Shown one piece after another: positions 39,890 through 52,690 of a DNA stretch of 64,000 bases (within the stretch, counting starts at the first letter, position 1; each line of letters starts with the position of its first letter). The stretch is from positions 7,721,035 through 7,785,034 of the forward strand of contig NC_082608.1 in the NCBI RefSeq assembly GCF_030936135.1. Reading direction: 5' to 3'. The notes beneath the pieces were generated by a model, which was not told the DNA's origin, ran no database searches, and saw only the letters and a program-made list of their open reading frames with translations. Origin of the DNA: Gavia stellata. Lineage: Eukaryota > Chordata > Aves > Gaviiformes > Gaviidae. The position numbers and the translations under genes are program-made.

Positions 39890-40860
39890 CGGAGCCCACG
39901 GGTGCAGTCCTGGGGAGGGGGGGAAGTCCCCTGGCCGCTGGACGAAGAGACGACCCCCGCTCCTCGTGCCTCCTTCCCTGGCGCCACAAGCCTCTTCCCA
40001 GGCCTGGCCCAGGCCCTGGCCGGGCAGCGCGGCGCTGGTGTTCGCAGGGCTCGTTCCCCCCTCGTTCCCAGACGCGGGCCGCCCGCCCGCGCTGCCTCCG
40101 CGTGGAGCGCTGCGGCCGTGCCGCCTCTGGCCGCCAGGGGGCAGCGGCGCACCGGGGAGCGCGCGGCGGGGTGGGGGGCGGAGCCGCTCCCTGCGCGGCC
40201 CCGGGGTGGGGGCGGCAGCGGGGGGGCCGCCGGCAGGGGGGGGCCTTACTGCTCCCGGGAGCGCTGGGCGAGGGGTGTCCGTGCGGGCGGGGGTCGGCCA
40301 GGCCAGCGCAGAGCGCGGGGAAGGAAGCCTTGGCAAGACCCGTGCTGGCAGGGGAGGGTGGGCCTGGAGGACGCTGGCGTTGTAGGTCGGAGTCTGCTTC
40401 TGGAAGCCTTCAAAAAGAGAAGGGGGGGGGGGGGAAGGCAAGACGAGAAGTTGAAATAATGCGTTTGAGTCTTGCCCAGCTAGGTCGGGACGTTTACGCC
40501 AGAAAAACACGCTAGAAGTTCTTGCTCATTTCACCCGTACCGGTCTGTAGAAGTACCGCGCTCTACGGCATTTTTACCCGTTCGGCACGAAGCCTGTTCT
40601 GGCAGATGACGAAGGCAAGAACGGAAAGGAGAAGTGGAGCTGCGCGACGGAGGACTTTCTTCCCAGACTGAGGGGTATCTCGCACAGTCCCCTTCCCGTA
40701 CCTTGGAAAGAAGCGGGGCTGCGGCAGTGGGTCAGGGGAGCGGTGCGCAAGGGCTGGACGGGGGCCGCAGCCTTCGGGCTGGGCACAGAGGAGCCGCTGT
40801 GCGGGGGCTGCGCTCCCGGGCCAGCCCGTGCCGCGGCAACGAGAGGCGCAGGAAGGCTCG
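39890..40860. promoter_or_regulatory. Large CpG island, orphan
   Basis: Nearly 1 kb of dense CpG sequence includes a G13 run. No coding exon could be recognised near it. By synteny with human, the next gene to the right should be ZNF423, so this may be a distal or non-coding first-exon promoter of that gene or of an associated RNA; this is inference. Long open frames on both strands come from base composition. Confidence 0.65.
40422..40434. repeat. Poly-G tract (13 G)
   Basis: A run of 13 G lies within the 40-kb CpG island and could form quadruplex structure. Confidence 0.95.
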
Positions 40861-41333
40861 GTAGTACCCCGAGGCTAAGAAAATCACCAGCCCTCACTTG
40901 ACTAAAACTGGAGCTTTGATTTAAAGTAGTTTTATCTGCGGAAGACCAAAGGTCTTCTGTACCTGCATCTGTGCTCTGCCTCTGTTGCGCCGCTGAAGGC
41001 TTGCGTAGCTGAACTGGAGAGGAGAGGGGCAGAAGGTTGTTTCTGGGTTTCCATGCCCTTTCTTTGTTCTGCTTCCTACCTGGAGCGTTTATAAGAGGAC
41101 ATGTAGAAAGCAAAATTTGGTTAAAAAGGTGGAAATTTCCATTCAAACGTTGAAATAGATTTGGGTCAGAAAGGGAAATGCTCTTTGCCGTCTGCCTCTG
41201 AGTTTTAAAAACAAACAAAAATGTCCCCAAATCAGAAACAAACACCCCAGCCCACCACCTCAGCCTGCCCTGGAGGGGTAGTGCCAGTGTTCAGGAGCAG
41301 TGGGACTGCCAGGTGAGTGTCCAGGAGTGTTAC

Positions 41334-41352
41334 ATCAAAGTGTTACTTTGAT
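41334..41352. promoter_or_regulatory. Inverted pair of TCF/LEF-like sites
   Basis: ATCAAAGT-gtt-ACTTTGAT forms a perfect 8-bp inverted repeat with a 3-base spacer. Each arm matches the TCF/LEF core CTTTGAT. It lies about 0.5 kb from the large CpG island. Function is inferred from the motif only. Confidence 0.3.
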
Positions 41353-41456
41353 TCGGTATGATAACACAAAGCGAATACAGGCTGGCTTGTCTATTAAGAA
41401 TCTCTCAAATATGCTACTGAAAGATTTGATAAATGCAACAGCACTTAAACAGCTGA

Positions 41457-41475
41457 TTTTTTTTTTTTTTTTTTT
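41457..41475. repeat. Poly-T tract (19 T)
   Basis: This is a simple run of 19 T with no retroposon tail features next to it. Confidence 0.9.
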
Positions 41476-44400
41476 CAAACTTCCTTCGAGTTGGAAAAGC
41501 CCCCTTTGTACATCATGCTCTCTTCTGCCTTCCTGCAGTGGCAAAGCAGGCTTGAAAACTCTTTGCTTTTGCAAGCCTCAAATGAGGCTCTGAAGGAAAG
41601 AGTTTCATTTCTTTTTTTGATGTGGGAAGCTAACAAAATTAGCCTTAGCAGGCTCTGCAGCGTTAGCGCTGTGCGGGGCAGCCAGCCATGTGGTGCTGGG
41701 CTCTGAGCAAGCGAGATGCCCCAGATGCTGCTGTTCTGGACAGCTGTGCAATTATTCTTGCCGATTTTGATAATGAAACTGATCCCTTTTAATATCTTAT
41801 TGGGGAGCTGAGGAGTCTTAGGAGAAAAACACCTGCGCCTTTCTCCACAGGGTGGAGCGTGGCTGTGGCTGGGAGGTCCCCTGGCTGAGGGGTGCACCAA
41901 GACTGCCAGGGAGGTTGACACATCCAGTATCCCCCTTGCAAAGGGCTGAGACCTGGCACCACAGTCCCACGAAGGCGGGACTTTCCTATGCTGCTGGTGA
42001 ACTGTGTGCTGGCCTGGGCAGAGCAGGGTGCCTCATGCCAACGTCCTGGGTCTCTCTGCTCTGGGAAACTGCATCCCTTCAAAAATTAAATAGTTTTTCA
42101 CTGTGGAAAACAATCCCCTGTCCCACCGGCATGCAAAGTCATCTCCTGGGCTTAGGCACAAATCAAGTTACCTGATTAATATTAGTGTTCATCTGTACTT
42201 CCGGCTTGGGCTAATTTTAGAGCTTGGAATAAGGATGATAATGGATTCATTTGGTCAGAAATAGCTATTCTGCTTTGAATACACAGAGCTAGATCCAGAT
42301 GAATTTCCCCACGGAGGCAGGTTGTTTAAACTAAGCGGGTTTTGCCCATGTTGTGTGTTGTCTGCAATTAGCCAGCAGGGCAGCGCCCCTCTCGGGAGCC
42401 AGCACTGGGCTCAGCTGTGCTCCTTGGTGCCCGCTCCACAGGCCCCGATCCTGTGCAGAAAGAGCCAGGGGGCCCGGCGGCCACCCCAACCTGCCTGCCA
42501 GTCACAGCCTTTCCCCACAGGATGGGGTACCTCGACCCCTCCTGACGGCAGAACTACGAGCTCCCTGGAGGCACAGGCTGGTTTTGGTATCGGTGGTGTT
42601 TATCTGTGGTACCCTGCAGGTGATGCTTCTCTGACCGTTTTGTTGGCTTCCGTTTGAAATTAAATTGTTGTGTCAAAGTGTCACAGCAAGAATGAGATCA
42701 CTGGAGTGTTTTGGAGAAGGACCAGGTTTGGGGGTGGGGGAGTTTAAAAACTTTGTGGATAAAAATGGACAGAAGTTCGCTTACAATCTCTTCCTGATGC
42801 ATTTGCGTTTGGGAGCCCTTCCATGGCTGCATGTCGCCACCACAGCGCCATGGGACATGGTTATGCCGCCACCATCACGGGCCTGCAGCAACGCGTTGTC
42901 CCTGGGAGGGTACCGCAGCTGCCTGTGCCAGCATTCAGGGCTGTATGGAGACATTGGTATTTCAGGAAAGTCTTACAAATAATTAAAAATCTGTCTGGTC
43001 TCTTCTTTAAAAAAAATACTGCCAAAGAGAAAAAGAATGGAAGAGGGAGGAAATACCCCTCCTGAAGTTTGATAATCCCCTCTGTGGGGGCCTCCTTTCA
43101 TACTGCAAAGCACCCACTCAGTGGGGACACAGACATGCCAGCCCCCAGGCATCCTCACCACGCAGGGTGTCCCCTGCCCTGTGCCCACCCCAGCTCCCAG
43201 GTTAGCCACATGCTGAGCTGAAGAAAATGTTGGAGGTGAGAGTTTGGTGTTGAGGTCCAACGTGAATGAAGCACGGCAGGGGTGTTGTTTCATGAAGAAA
43301 CAGCGTGGGAGCAAATTGCTGTGGATCAATGTAATCTAATTTCTTTGCTTCTGTGATTTAAATACATGCTTTAATAATTTATTAAGGGGGAGTGCCTAAC
43401 GGGCGGGAGGGAAATGATAAAGGATGGTTTAACAGAAAGCAGTACAGGGCAATAAAATATTCAAGCCAGTCATTGAAAGGTGGGTGATGTCCAGGTAGTT
43501 AAAGACAGGAGAGAGAGACCGTGAGACAGACTTCATATGTTGGGTGAGAAGCACTGCAGGACTGTTAGAAAGCCCAGTGGGAGTGAGCTTTGTTGTTCTG
43601 TGCCTTTCCATGCAGATCCTAAAGGGAACGATGGGATTATAGGGTCTTTCATCTGTGAATTAGATTTAAACTTAAAACTGAAGAGATACAAAAGGATGTT
43701 CCTGGTTCTCAAAATTAATAGTTCTTTTTTCTTCTGCTATTAGTTTAGTTCACAAGAAGGGTTTGGCTTGGCTTGAGCTGCTGGGCTTGGGGCAGAGCAT
43801 CCCCAAAGCAGCCTTGCAGGCAGCCCGGCGCTATCGGGGGCTTGGGCGCACACAGCCGTCGAGGAGCCACCTGCTCACAGTGCTGCCCCAGCCATCCTCG
43901 CTTCCTTGTTGTCATATGGCCCGTTTGTGGAAGAAACTAAAAGCAGACAAAAGCTGTTCTGAGACGCATTAAAGGGAAACATCTTCACTGCTGACACTGC
44001 CTCTCCTCAGAGAGGAAAAGGACTGAAACTGCACAGCAGTGACAGTATTGGAGGCAAAAATAGGAAGAACTGGTACCAGGAGGAATTCATCATGCTGAAA
44101 CTTCAGCAGATCTTGTTCAGGTGGTTGAAAATAAGTGTTTAACTGAGTCTCATCAGGATAATAGAAAGTGGTAAATTTTAATTCTTCCTAAACCTTATTT
44201 TCTGTACTTGCAGGGAACTGAACACAGACTGACATACAGGGAGTGCAGGTCCTGTTCTCACCGTGTCTTTGCGCTTGCTTGTGCAAAACCCTTTAACATA
44301 GATGTCGTCTGGTAAACAGCAAGAATAGAGGCCTGTGGGGTTGGTTTTTGGGTTGTTTTTTTTTTTTTTGTCTTATGGTATCTTCAGGCACTTTATAACG

Positions 44401-45299
44401 TGCTATTTAGGTTCCGGGACGTAATTTTGCATTAAGGAGTATGTGATAGGAAGGACTTGGTCTGCATGTCAGACAAGGACTTGTCTGAGGCACCAGTTTG
44501 ATTTTTCTACTGCACTGGAAATTTCTTCCTAATAGCCCTGAGCATGTTTCTTAACCATGGGTTCTCTGTCCCTGGTGATGGGACAGCACTCAGGTTTGTG
44601 CAGGGCTCAGGCTGATGGTGGGAGGTGTACAGAAATACCACGGAGAATTAATTTATTTGCTCCATGTATCTTTGATTTTGCACCCAACAACAGTGATCGT
44701 AGGGAATTGTAATTTGCATTGATTTTCTATGTATATGATGTTTTTTAAAGTTTACTCTGCAGAAAAGCAGCGTTGACCTCTTATACAATTCTGGATCCTG
44801 CCTGTTTCAGTGCAAGGTACCCAGTGATCTCTTAATGTATTTCTTTTCCTATTAATAGTACTTAGTGATTAGTATGTAGTAAGTGATTTAGTAAAAGCTA
44901 TTTGGAGGTCAGTTTTCTAGGGAGTTCTTGTGTTTCACAGTATCATTACTAATATGCTGGATTTAAAATAAATTCAAATTTGGTTAATATCTAGCAACCT
45001 GAAGTCTATGCAAGCATTACTTCTGGCATGCTCACTCTAAATGGTCTGCGTGTGTTTGGAAAGGTTTGTATCCCTGACATTGCTTCAACAGAAAAGCACT
45101 GAAATAAATAAATGCGATGGTAACGCTTTGCCAAACTGTGTTCCAGACACAATCCTCCCCCCCACTTTCATTCACCTCTAATTACTGCTGACCCCCCCTC
45201 TTACCAGGCTTTCGTCCCCCGCGTTTATGCGGCACTCTGGAGCTGTTGGTTGGAGGAGCCCCACAATAGGGACAGGAGTCAGGGCAGAGCGGCTGACGG

Positions 45300-45480
45300 G
45301 AGTAATGGCTTTGCTTTGTACAACTGTCAGCTAATGCTTAACTAATGCAGAATTACTGTCAGCCTCCTGCAGAGCTCACTTTCCTCTCCACCTGAATGCG
45401 TAATAACTCCATGGCAAGGAATTCAAAATAAATGCTTAATGGCCGGGCATTTAGAAAATTAGGAAGGTAGCAGAAGTTTG
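45300..45480. promoter_or_regulatory. Candidate conserved non-coding element A
   Basis: This AT-rich block has repeated CTAATGC and ACTGTCAGC words (ACTGTCAGC twice, MEIS/TGIF-like) and AAATAAATGCTTAATGG, set in GC-richer DNA. The look is that of a developmental enhancer; conservation cannot be measured here. Confidence 0.25.
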
Positions 45481-46068
45481 TCACGATTGTTGTCTTGCTG
45501 GCTTTCCTGGCCCCCACGGCAGGTGTGGGGCAGTGGGTGCCAGTGGTGCAAAGCCCCCCACGGTGCTGGTGGTCCCTGGGCAGCCTTTGCCCACAGGGCA
45601 CTGACCATGCCAGGATGCAGTGCTGCCTGGGGACACCAGCGATCGCTGATGCCTGGGAGATACTGGCCTGGTTTGGGGGCTACCTCCCTTGCAGGGGTCG
45701 CTCTGCACGCAGAATTTGTCCCCAGTGCCAAGCCCCTTGCTGGCATCACCGCCGTCCCACAGCAGTGCTGGTGCGTGGGCCTTCTCCTGGGCTGCGGTAC
45801 ACCCTGGAGCCATCGCGGCGCTTTGCCCCAGAGAGCAGAGCAGTCCCTACGCCGAGCTCTTGTCGCTCAGTTTGCAAACCCCTCTGGAACCATGTGGGAG
45901 GAAATATGTTTTCTAAATGTTAGTCATTACCAGCTAATGGGGATGTTAGCAAACGAGGTGAGCTCGGAGACGCGGGGGTGGCCAAGCACGGGCCAGCGGG
46001 AGGGCTGTGCCACCATGAGGGCTTGGCAGGATGCAGGGGCTTGCTATGGGAAGCCCTGAGACAGCCAA

Positions 46069-46297
46069 TTCCTCCTTCAGACTGGATATTAGGAAAAATT
46101 TCTTTACTGAGAGAGTGATGACACACTGGAATAAACTGCCCAGGGAAGTGGTGGAGTCACCCTCTCTGGAGGTGTTCAAGGAATGTGTGGACGAGGCATT
46201 GTGGGACATGGTTTAATGGGCATGGTGGTGTTTTTTGGTTGATGGTTGGACTTGATGATCTTACAGGTCTTTTCCAACCTTAGTGATTCTGTGATTC
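46069..46297 (+). mobile_element. CR1 LINE, 3' terminal fragment
   Basis: The fragment contains the end of the CR1 second open frame ([31 protein letters not shown], then a TAA-terminated tail), followed by TTGGACTTGATGATC and TTCCAACC. It ends with the short repeat ATTCTGTGATTCC typical of CR1 3' ends. It is 5'-truncated, as nearly all CR1 copies are, and fairly young judging by its intact C-terminal frame. Confidence 0.92.
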
Positions 46298-49200
46298 CAA
46301 AAATGACTGCTGGAAATGGTGACCTGTGGCTCGGTAGGATGGGGGCAAATCCCAGATGACATCTCCTTGCAGTGGGGACCGTGTCCCATCCCTCCCCCAG
46401 AGGGGCCCCAACAGCGTACGGGAAGGTATGAGTGTTCCCAGACTGCTTTGGGGCAAAGTGATCTGGGTTAGTTTTCATCAGTTTTGTCTTGTCTCTGCCT
46501 GGGCAATGAGGGACTGCAGTGCCCGGCAGCCTGACTTGGCGGCGCGGTGACAGCTGAAGCCAGCTGTGCTTCCTGCAGGTACTGCTAGGATCAGAGGTGG
46601 TTCTTCATCTGAGGTCCAGTCCTCATAAGGTCTCCCTGGCACCTGCACCACAATAATTTCCAGTTGTGAATCTCTACCTGCCTCATCTCTCACCGGAGAT
46701 GTCTGGAAAACAGCATCAACCTCCGTGCTTTGGACAGGAAGGGTTGATGTGCACAGAAAAATTTTGGAGGTGGAAACATTTCCATCAGTGCTGTTGACAA
46801 AGCTGGGCATCACCTTCTTCAGCAAACTGTTACTCTAATTTCACACGTGGTGCAAGAGCAGTGTTAGGTCATGACGTAAGGAAGATGGCTGGGCTGAGGC
46901 ATCTGCTGTGGACGGGCAGTTGTGAGCTCCTCGACACAGGAGTGGGAGCACCCTGCTATGCGGGAGGATGTTTCCTGACCCAGTGTCTTTAGGATTTTGA
47001 TTTTTTTGTTGTTGCTTTTTTCCCCATGCACTACTTTTCAGCTAGCAGAAAACATTTTGGAAAATAATTGTGTTGGAAAAACTTAAATCTACCATAATCT
47101 CTCATACAACCACCAGGGAAAATACAGCCCCACATACAAACATCAATTGAGGTTTTAAAAACAAGTAGTATCAGAGGTGACTGGTGTTTAGTCTTTGAAA
47201 TATTGCATGGAACGTGTATTTGGAAACTCAAACATTAGCCAAGAGCCCGGAGCAAAGGCTGGGGCTGCTGGGCCATTATGCTGAAGAGGGTGATGGCAGG
47301 TGGCCGCAGCATGATCTTGTGACCAGCTGCTTGGCCAGCCTAAGCATGAGCACAAGGTTTTGGGATGCACCAGCATACGGCCACGAGACATGCTGGCAGT
47401 GCCCTCCTTGGGAGCACAGCCAGTGCCCTGACCCACAGCTGTGCCCCTGCCAGCCTGCGCTGCTGCAGGTCATGCGTGCGTTTGACCATGTGTATAGAAT
47501 TACATACATGCTGCCTGTTGAAGCGTATGTCCATAAGGTGACATGCAGCACTGTGAGGAGATGCCCAAGCTTGCCCTGGCAGCCCACTCCCCTCCCCAGC
47601 AGTGCCCCGGGGGCACGGGGCTGCATGAACCAGCCCTAGGTGCATCTCTCCCTGTATCTCTGCACGGGGGTCAGGCTGTCTTTGCAGGAGTCGGCAGAGC
47701 CTCCCACTGGCTTGTTAATAACCAAACCTGGAGCGCATCCTTGGTGCTGGGATTTAATACAGGCTGTAGTTACTAATGCATCTGAAAAATGGAAACCACA
47801 AGTGAGATACCATCTCCAAGTTGCGCTAATGGAAGGTTCATTCCATTTTACTTAGCACAGGCAGGTATGGTCATTAAAACAGCTTGAAACAAATACCCTG
47901 TGCATAAAGGAGTCTAGGAAGGAACTGGGCACCAAACCTCAGTGTTTGTGCACTCGTTTGCTAAGATAGTACAAATGATGCTTAACTGATTTAAAGAATT
48001 AGTTTAATAAGGGCTTACGCTTTTTGAAAATAGATTTGAAAGCTATTTCTGAAAGTCTGTCTTTCAAGCACGTGTTGCATACATTATCTGCTCAGGGTGC
48101 CTTGAGGCTGGTACCAGGCTGGTCTGCCTCACCATTGCTGTAGTGACAAATTGCAAAGTCATTAATTTGTCATGCACTTCTGGTTTGCTTCTTTCCACTG
48201 TGTCTAATCACAAGCTTGGGAACATCTCTCCGCTGTGGGCCATGTCTCAGGGCTCTTTTGCAGATCATGGCACCTCCAGCAACTGCTTGCTGTGCCCCAG
48301 CCTGTTAATAATGCGGCCAAGGCAGGGTGAGCACTTTGGGTTGGACTGGGTGCAGTTTGTCTATCCTTATTCTTGTGCCACACCACTGTTGCTATGGCTG
48401 ATGCTTAAATTGGGGAAGAAAAAAAAGAAAAAGCCAAAGCCAGGAGATCAGGCAGTGGTTAGGCATGTGTTCTGTGCATCCTTAACTACCCCACAAACTG
48501 ACTCCACGGCTGGAAATCAGCAGGTTTGCCACCCTGCTCCCCAGGACGTACCAAATGCTCAGTGGCCTGGCAGACCCTTGCCATGTGGCTTAGTGTATTT
48601 CCAAAGAAGGTAACCCAAACTGCTTTGGGAGAACGTCCTGCTTCCCGATGCGAGTAGACTTCCACAAAGCTCCCAGGGCCCAACTAATTTGAATTCATGG
48701 GTCCAAATCACCAAATTTCTCTGCTGTAGAGCTTAGTCTCCTGTAATCTGCCAGTGCAGCAGAAACAGAAGCTCTTGCCCAGCGCAGTCCTTCTGCCATG
48801 TGAGATACTTCCTTTTTGCCCTGGAAGTCCTCAAAGTGCTGGCACTGTAGAAACAGTGTTTTGGGAATCCAGATTTATTGTATCCTGCTCATTCCAGATC
48901 TGATTTACTCCTTTTTACTGGTAAAGGGATGTTTTTTCCTAACTGTGGCCCTTGTGAGCCAGCCCGGTAGTCAGGCTGGAGCAATTCCTTTTCAGGGACT
49001 GCCATCGGTAGCAAAGATTTTGCCGGCCAAATTAGTCCCTCAGAGACAGCTACACCAATGCAGCTGAGACACAATGCATGTCCCCAGCCATGATCAGTGT
49101 GGCCAGAGAGACTCTGGTCCTCAAACCTTCTGCATAACCAAGTCACTATCGTCACTGGGTTGAGTTACACACTGTCTATTGGCAGGTAGGGCAAGTATAC

Positions 49201-49499
49201 AGTTGTTATGGATAAATGGTCAGCCATGTCCTATACCAGCTTCCATCACTTACAAATAAAGAGGAGTTGATCTTACGTTTGGACAATGTCCTCAGAAAAG
49301 CTATTATAGTGACCACAGCAACCCCCCAGGTTTCCACTCTCGGGTCTCCTAAATCTGTGCAAAATGAAGGGGTGTTCACTTAGCTCTTACAGGACTCCTG
49401 CACCCCATCTTCTGCCAAGAAAATAACAAACATGGTATGCTGATCTAGATCCATCTGGGCCAAATATTAGCTACAGCCACATCCAGCTGTCAAATTGCT

Positions 49500-49740
49500 T
49501 AACTGGACTGGAGGCCCCCGTGCGCTCTAGGGTTTAGATCTCTCCTTCAAACAGCCGCTTCTGCACTCCGCCAATGCGTTCCCCACAGCGCCGTTACTCA
49601 TCTCCTAACAGCCACATCTCTAATTGTTTTGTTAAATTTTGCGTGCGGTTTGTAGCATCCATTATGTTTTTTACATTGTCCCTTTTGAAGGGGAGGCTCC
49701 ACGCGGGCTCATTCGGGTAGTTCCAGCAGACCTAAAAAGT
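49500..49740. promoter_or_regulatory. Candidate conserved non-coding element B
   Basis: A 240-bp block with TCTAATTGTTTTGTTAAATT and low repeat content. It contains no open frame of note. Confidence 0.2.
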
Positions 49741-52317
49741 CAGTCTTCACCTCATCTTGGTACAGCACCATCTGCAGAAATCAGAGCATAAACGCAGAGT
49801 GAGAAAGGGCAGCAACAACAAGAGCAGAAGAAAGCAGCGTGCCTGGGAGAGGGATATGAGGAGAAAAAGAGAGAATTTTCTTTGATGTATTCGTTTCCTC
49901 TTATTAGTATCCATCTAGTGGTGCTCAGGCTGAGATAGCTGACCTGTCCAAAAGTTAGTGATCCACACACAATCCACTCCCAATAGTGCAAAAGTACAGA
50001 CATCACAGAATGAAAATAGCAGAAGTCAAGATGAAGGAGGAAACCACGGGCTGCCAGATATGAGTGGGAATAACCTAAGTTCACCCAAGTGGCAGAGGTA
50101 CTATCTTAGTTTGTGTAGAGTGAGGGAAAAAATGTCTTAACAATCTCATTCTCCCACCTATAAGCACATCTCTTCTGTGTTTTCTATGCTGCTACTGATA
50201 AAGACTGCCCACGCTTGAAAGGACCTGGCAGGGTACGAGGTCAACCTTATACAATTTCCTCTAATTGTGTGGGTCTGGCTGACCTCCTTATTCCAGCGCA
50301 AGGAAGGATAACGGCAGGCAGAGTCAACAAGGGAAAAAGACGGCCAAAAGTTTTCCTGCCCTTGTAGCAGGAGACTGCCTATGATCATGGACCAACATTT
50401 CTGTAATACGGGCTCTTGGTGCACTGGCTCTTCGCCGCTGCCCGCTGGGGACAGCAGCCTGCCCACACTGCCTGTGCAAAGGACATGGCAGAAGGCGCAG
50501 GGCATTACATACCTGAATTAGCCCAGCCTGCCCAGAGCAGATGGCAAGCTTAGGTTTGCCCCACTCTCGGCTTTCTGTTCCTCTGCTGAGGCATTAGGTT
50601 GCTCTGCCAAATAGAAAAAGGGGGGGAAAATACACACCTGTGTGCCATGAGCCAGCCCTGCCCTCTGCTGCATGGTCGCCTCCTTTGGCTGCAGGTCCTG
50701 GAAATGCTATGTCCCTTTTCAATGCAATTTCTTAATTTAGAGGGTGCTTTTGTGCTGCAGAGTGTGTTTTGCTGTTTCCTGGGAGTTCTGCATGTGAGTG
50801 AAAGCGATAACTCGTCCCCTGGGTGACCACTGCCCAGATGTCATATGATGGCCCCTGGAGCAGCATCCCCCCTCCAGACAGGAGGGGAGTGCATCTCACC
50901 GCTCTCTGCAGTAGCACTTGTAGAGCTCTTCCCAGTGAGTTTCTTGAAGTCTTGCTAGTCCTGGAAGGTGCATTGGGCATTGGTACTAGCTTAAAAGTTT
51001 ATTTGAATTGCTCCCTGGAGACGGTGCCAGCTTTGTGTTCAGCTCTGTTGGAAAGAGATGAGAAGAAATTTCACAGAGACAGTAAGTCAATATCGGCACT
51101 CATAGGTATCGCTTCATAATAATGCCTTTTGACAAATGGATGTCAGTTCTCCAGAAACTTAGCTCAAGAAAGCAGAAAATGAAAACTTGGTGTGAGTTTT
51201 TATTGCCGATGCTTCATGTACAATCACAGGGAGTCTGCACCGTCTCCTTTCTTGGCGCTTGTGTTCCTAAGGAGATGAAAATCTAATAGATGGACAGCAG
51301 TAAAATAAATCACTGGCTTTTAAAACTATGGAAAATAGTATCACAGGGAATAATTACTCAGAACCACTGAACATTTCTGTAAAGAGGAAATGTGTTTTTA
51401 GAACAGATCTGTCATTGCTAGAAGAAGCTGCAGGATGTGCCCAATAGGTCTATGGCCGTGCTGGCCCAGGGGCTGGGTGGCTAATGGCAGCAGCAATGTG
51501 ACGTGAGAAGTGCTGGGGTGGGCAGGCAGCGGTCCAGCTGGGGGTGACAGCTGCGGCTCCTCCTCTGCGGGCACCTGGGGGCTGGAGGCACCCAGAGGCT
51601 GGGAGTCCTCTGTGTCCGCTTCCTGTCCATCAGGTTGTAAATGCACTTTGGAGGCTGTAAGGACTATCCTCTTGGTTTCCCTCTTCTTGCCCTTACAAGA
51701 GGAAAGGTAAAACGCCGTCCATTTCCAGAGGAGCTAAGTGCCTGAGATTGCCATTGACTCTCATGGGAGATCCAGATGCTTAGCTCGTTTGCTGTGATCC
51801 TCCCCGAAACAGACTCATTTACATTGTATGTGATAGGCAGTCTACTGGAGCTTGCAAAGGGAAAATGGAAAACCATGCTGTCTACACAGAGGAGGATTTA
51901 TCAGCTCTTTTCCAGGTTTGTCATGTTTGCCTGTCGCCTGTGAGGATGTGCGACCTCCCAGCCACCCCGGGATCCCTTCCTTTCGCAAAGCCTTGGCTCC
52001 TGGCAGGCGGTGGTAGTGGGGTGCTCTGGCTACCTGGGGCTGTGCCCAAATTTTGCAGGGAAATGTGAATTGAGTGAGGTGAGCTCTGGAGCTCATTGCT
52101 GGCGATGCCTTCATGTCAGAGAGCTGTCTGTGTCTGCCACCCTGCTTATCCAGAAAGTGTACAAACCTGCCAGTCTTAAAAACTCCCAAACGAGGACCCT
52201 GTAACTCTCTGAAACATGCAACTTGGGTTGGCATGGCTGAGCGGATTATCTACTTAAAATTCAGTTGTGTTGATAAACTTTGACATGAAAGGATTTGGGA
52301 AGCTTCAGGACCAGATA

Positions 52318-52690
52318 ACCACAGGAGCGCAGGTTTGGAAGAGATCTCGGGAACAGCTCAGTCCATGTCCCTGCTGTGAAACAGGACCAGGCGTACCTAG
52401 ACTATAGCTAGCTCCTTGCCTCACCTGGTAGGGAAAAACAAAGAGAAAAGGGCTGGAGCATCTCTGGAGAGGGCTTGTTCTTGCGCTTCTAATGGAAAAG
52501 TTCTTCCTCAATGCTAGGCTCAAATTTCCCCTGCTACCATTAGAGTGCATTGTCCTTGCCTTGGACCTGGAGCAGGATAGGTTCGCTCCTCTTTGCAAAA
52601 CCCTCTACCTCCAGGGAGATTGTAAGTGTGTCCTCCCTGAGTCTCTTCTCCTGTAGACCAAATACAGTCATGCTATTAAAACTGTCCTCC
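52318..52690 (-). mobile_element. Old CR1 fragment, minus orientation
   Basis: Segments such as GTTTGGAAGAGATCTCGGG, CCCTGCTGTGAAACAGGACC, AGTTCTTCCTCAATGCTAGG and CTGAGTCTCTTCTCCTGTAG match, in order, the reverse complement of CR1 3' sequence as I know it. It is much more diverged than the copy at 46 kb and has no readable frame. Confidence 0.6.

Noticed and set aside
39792-40515. Frames of 130-216 codons on both strands
   Set aside because: They are GC-rich island artefacts with low-complexity Gly/Ala/Arg/Pro content.
46031-46216. 61-codon frame resembling a protein
   Set aside because: It is the C-terminal end of the CR1 LINE open frame, so it is reported as a mobile element rather than a gene.
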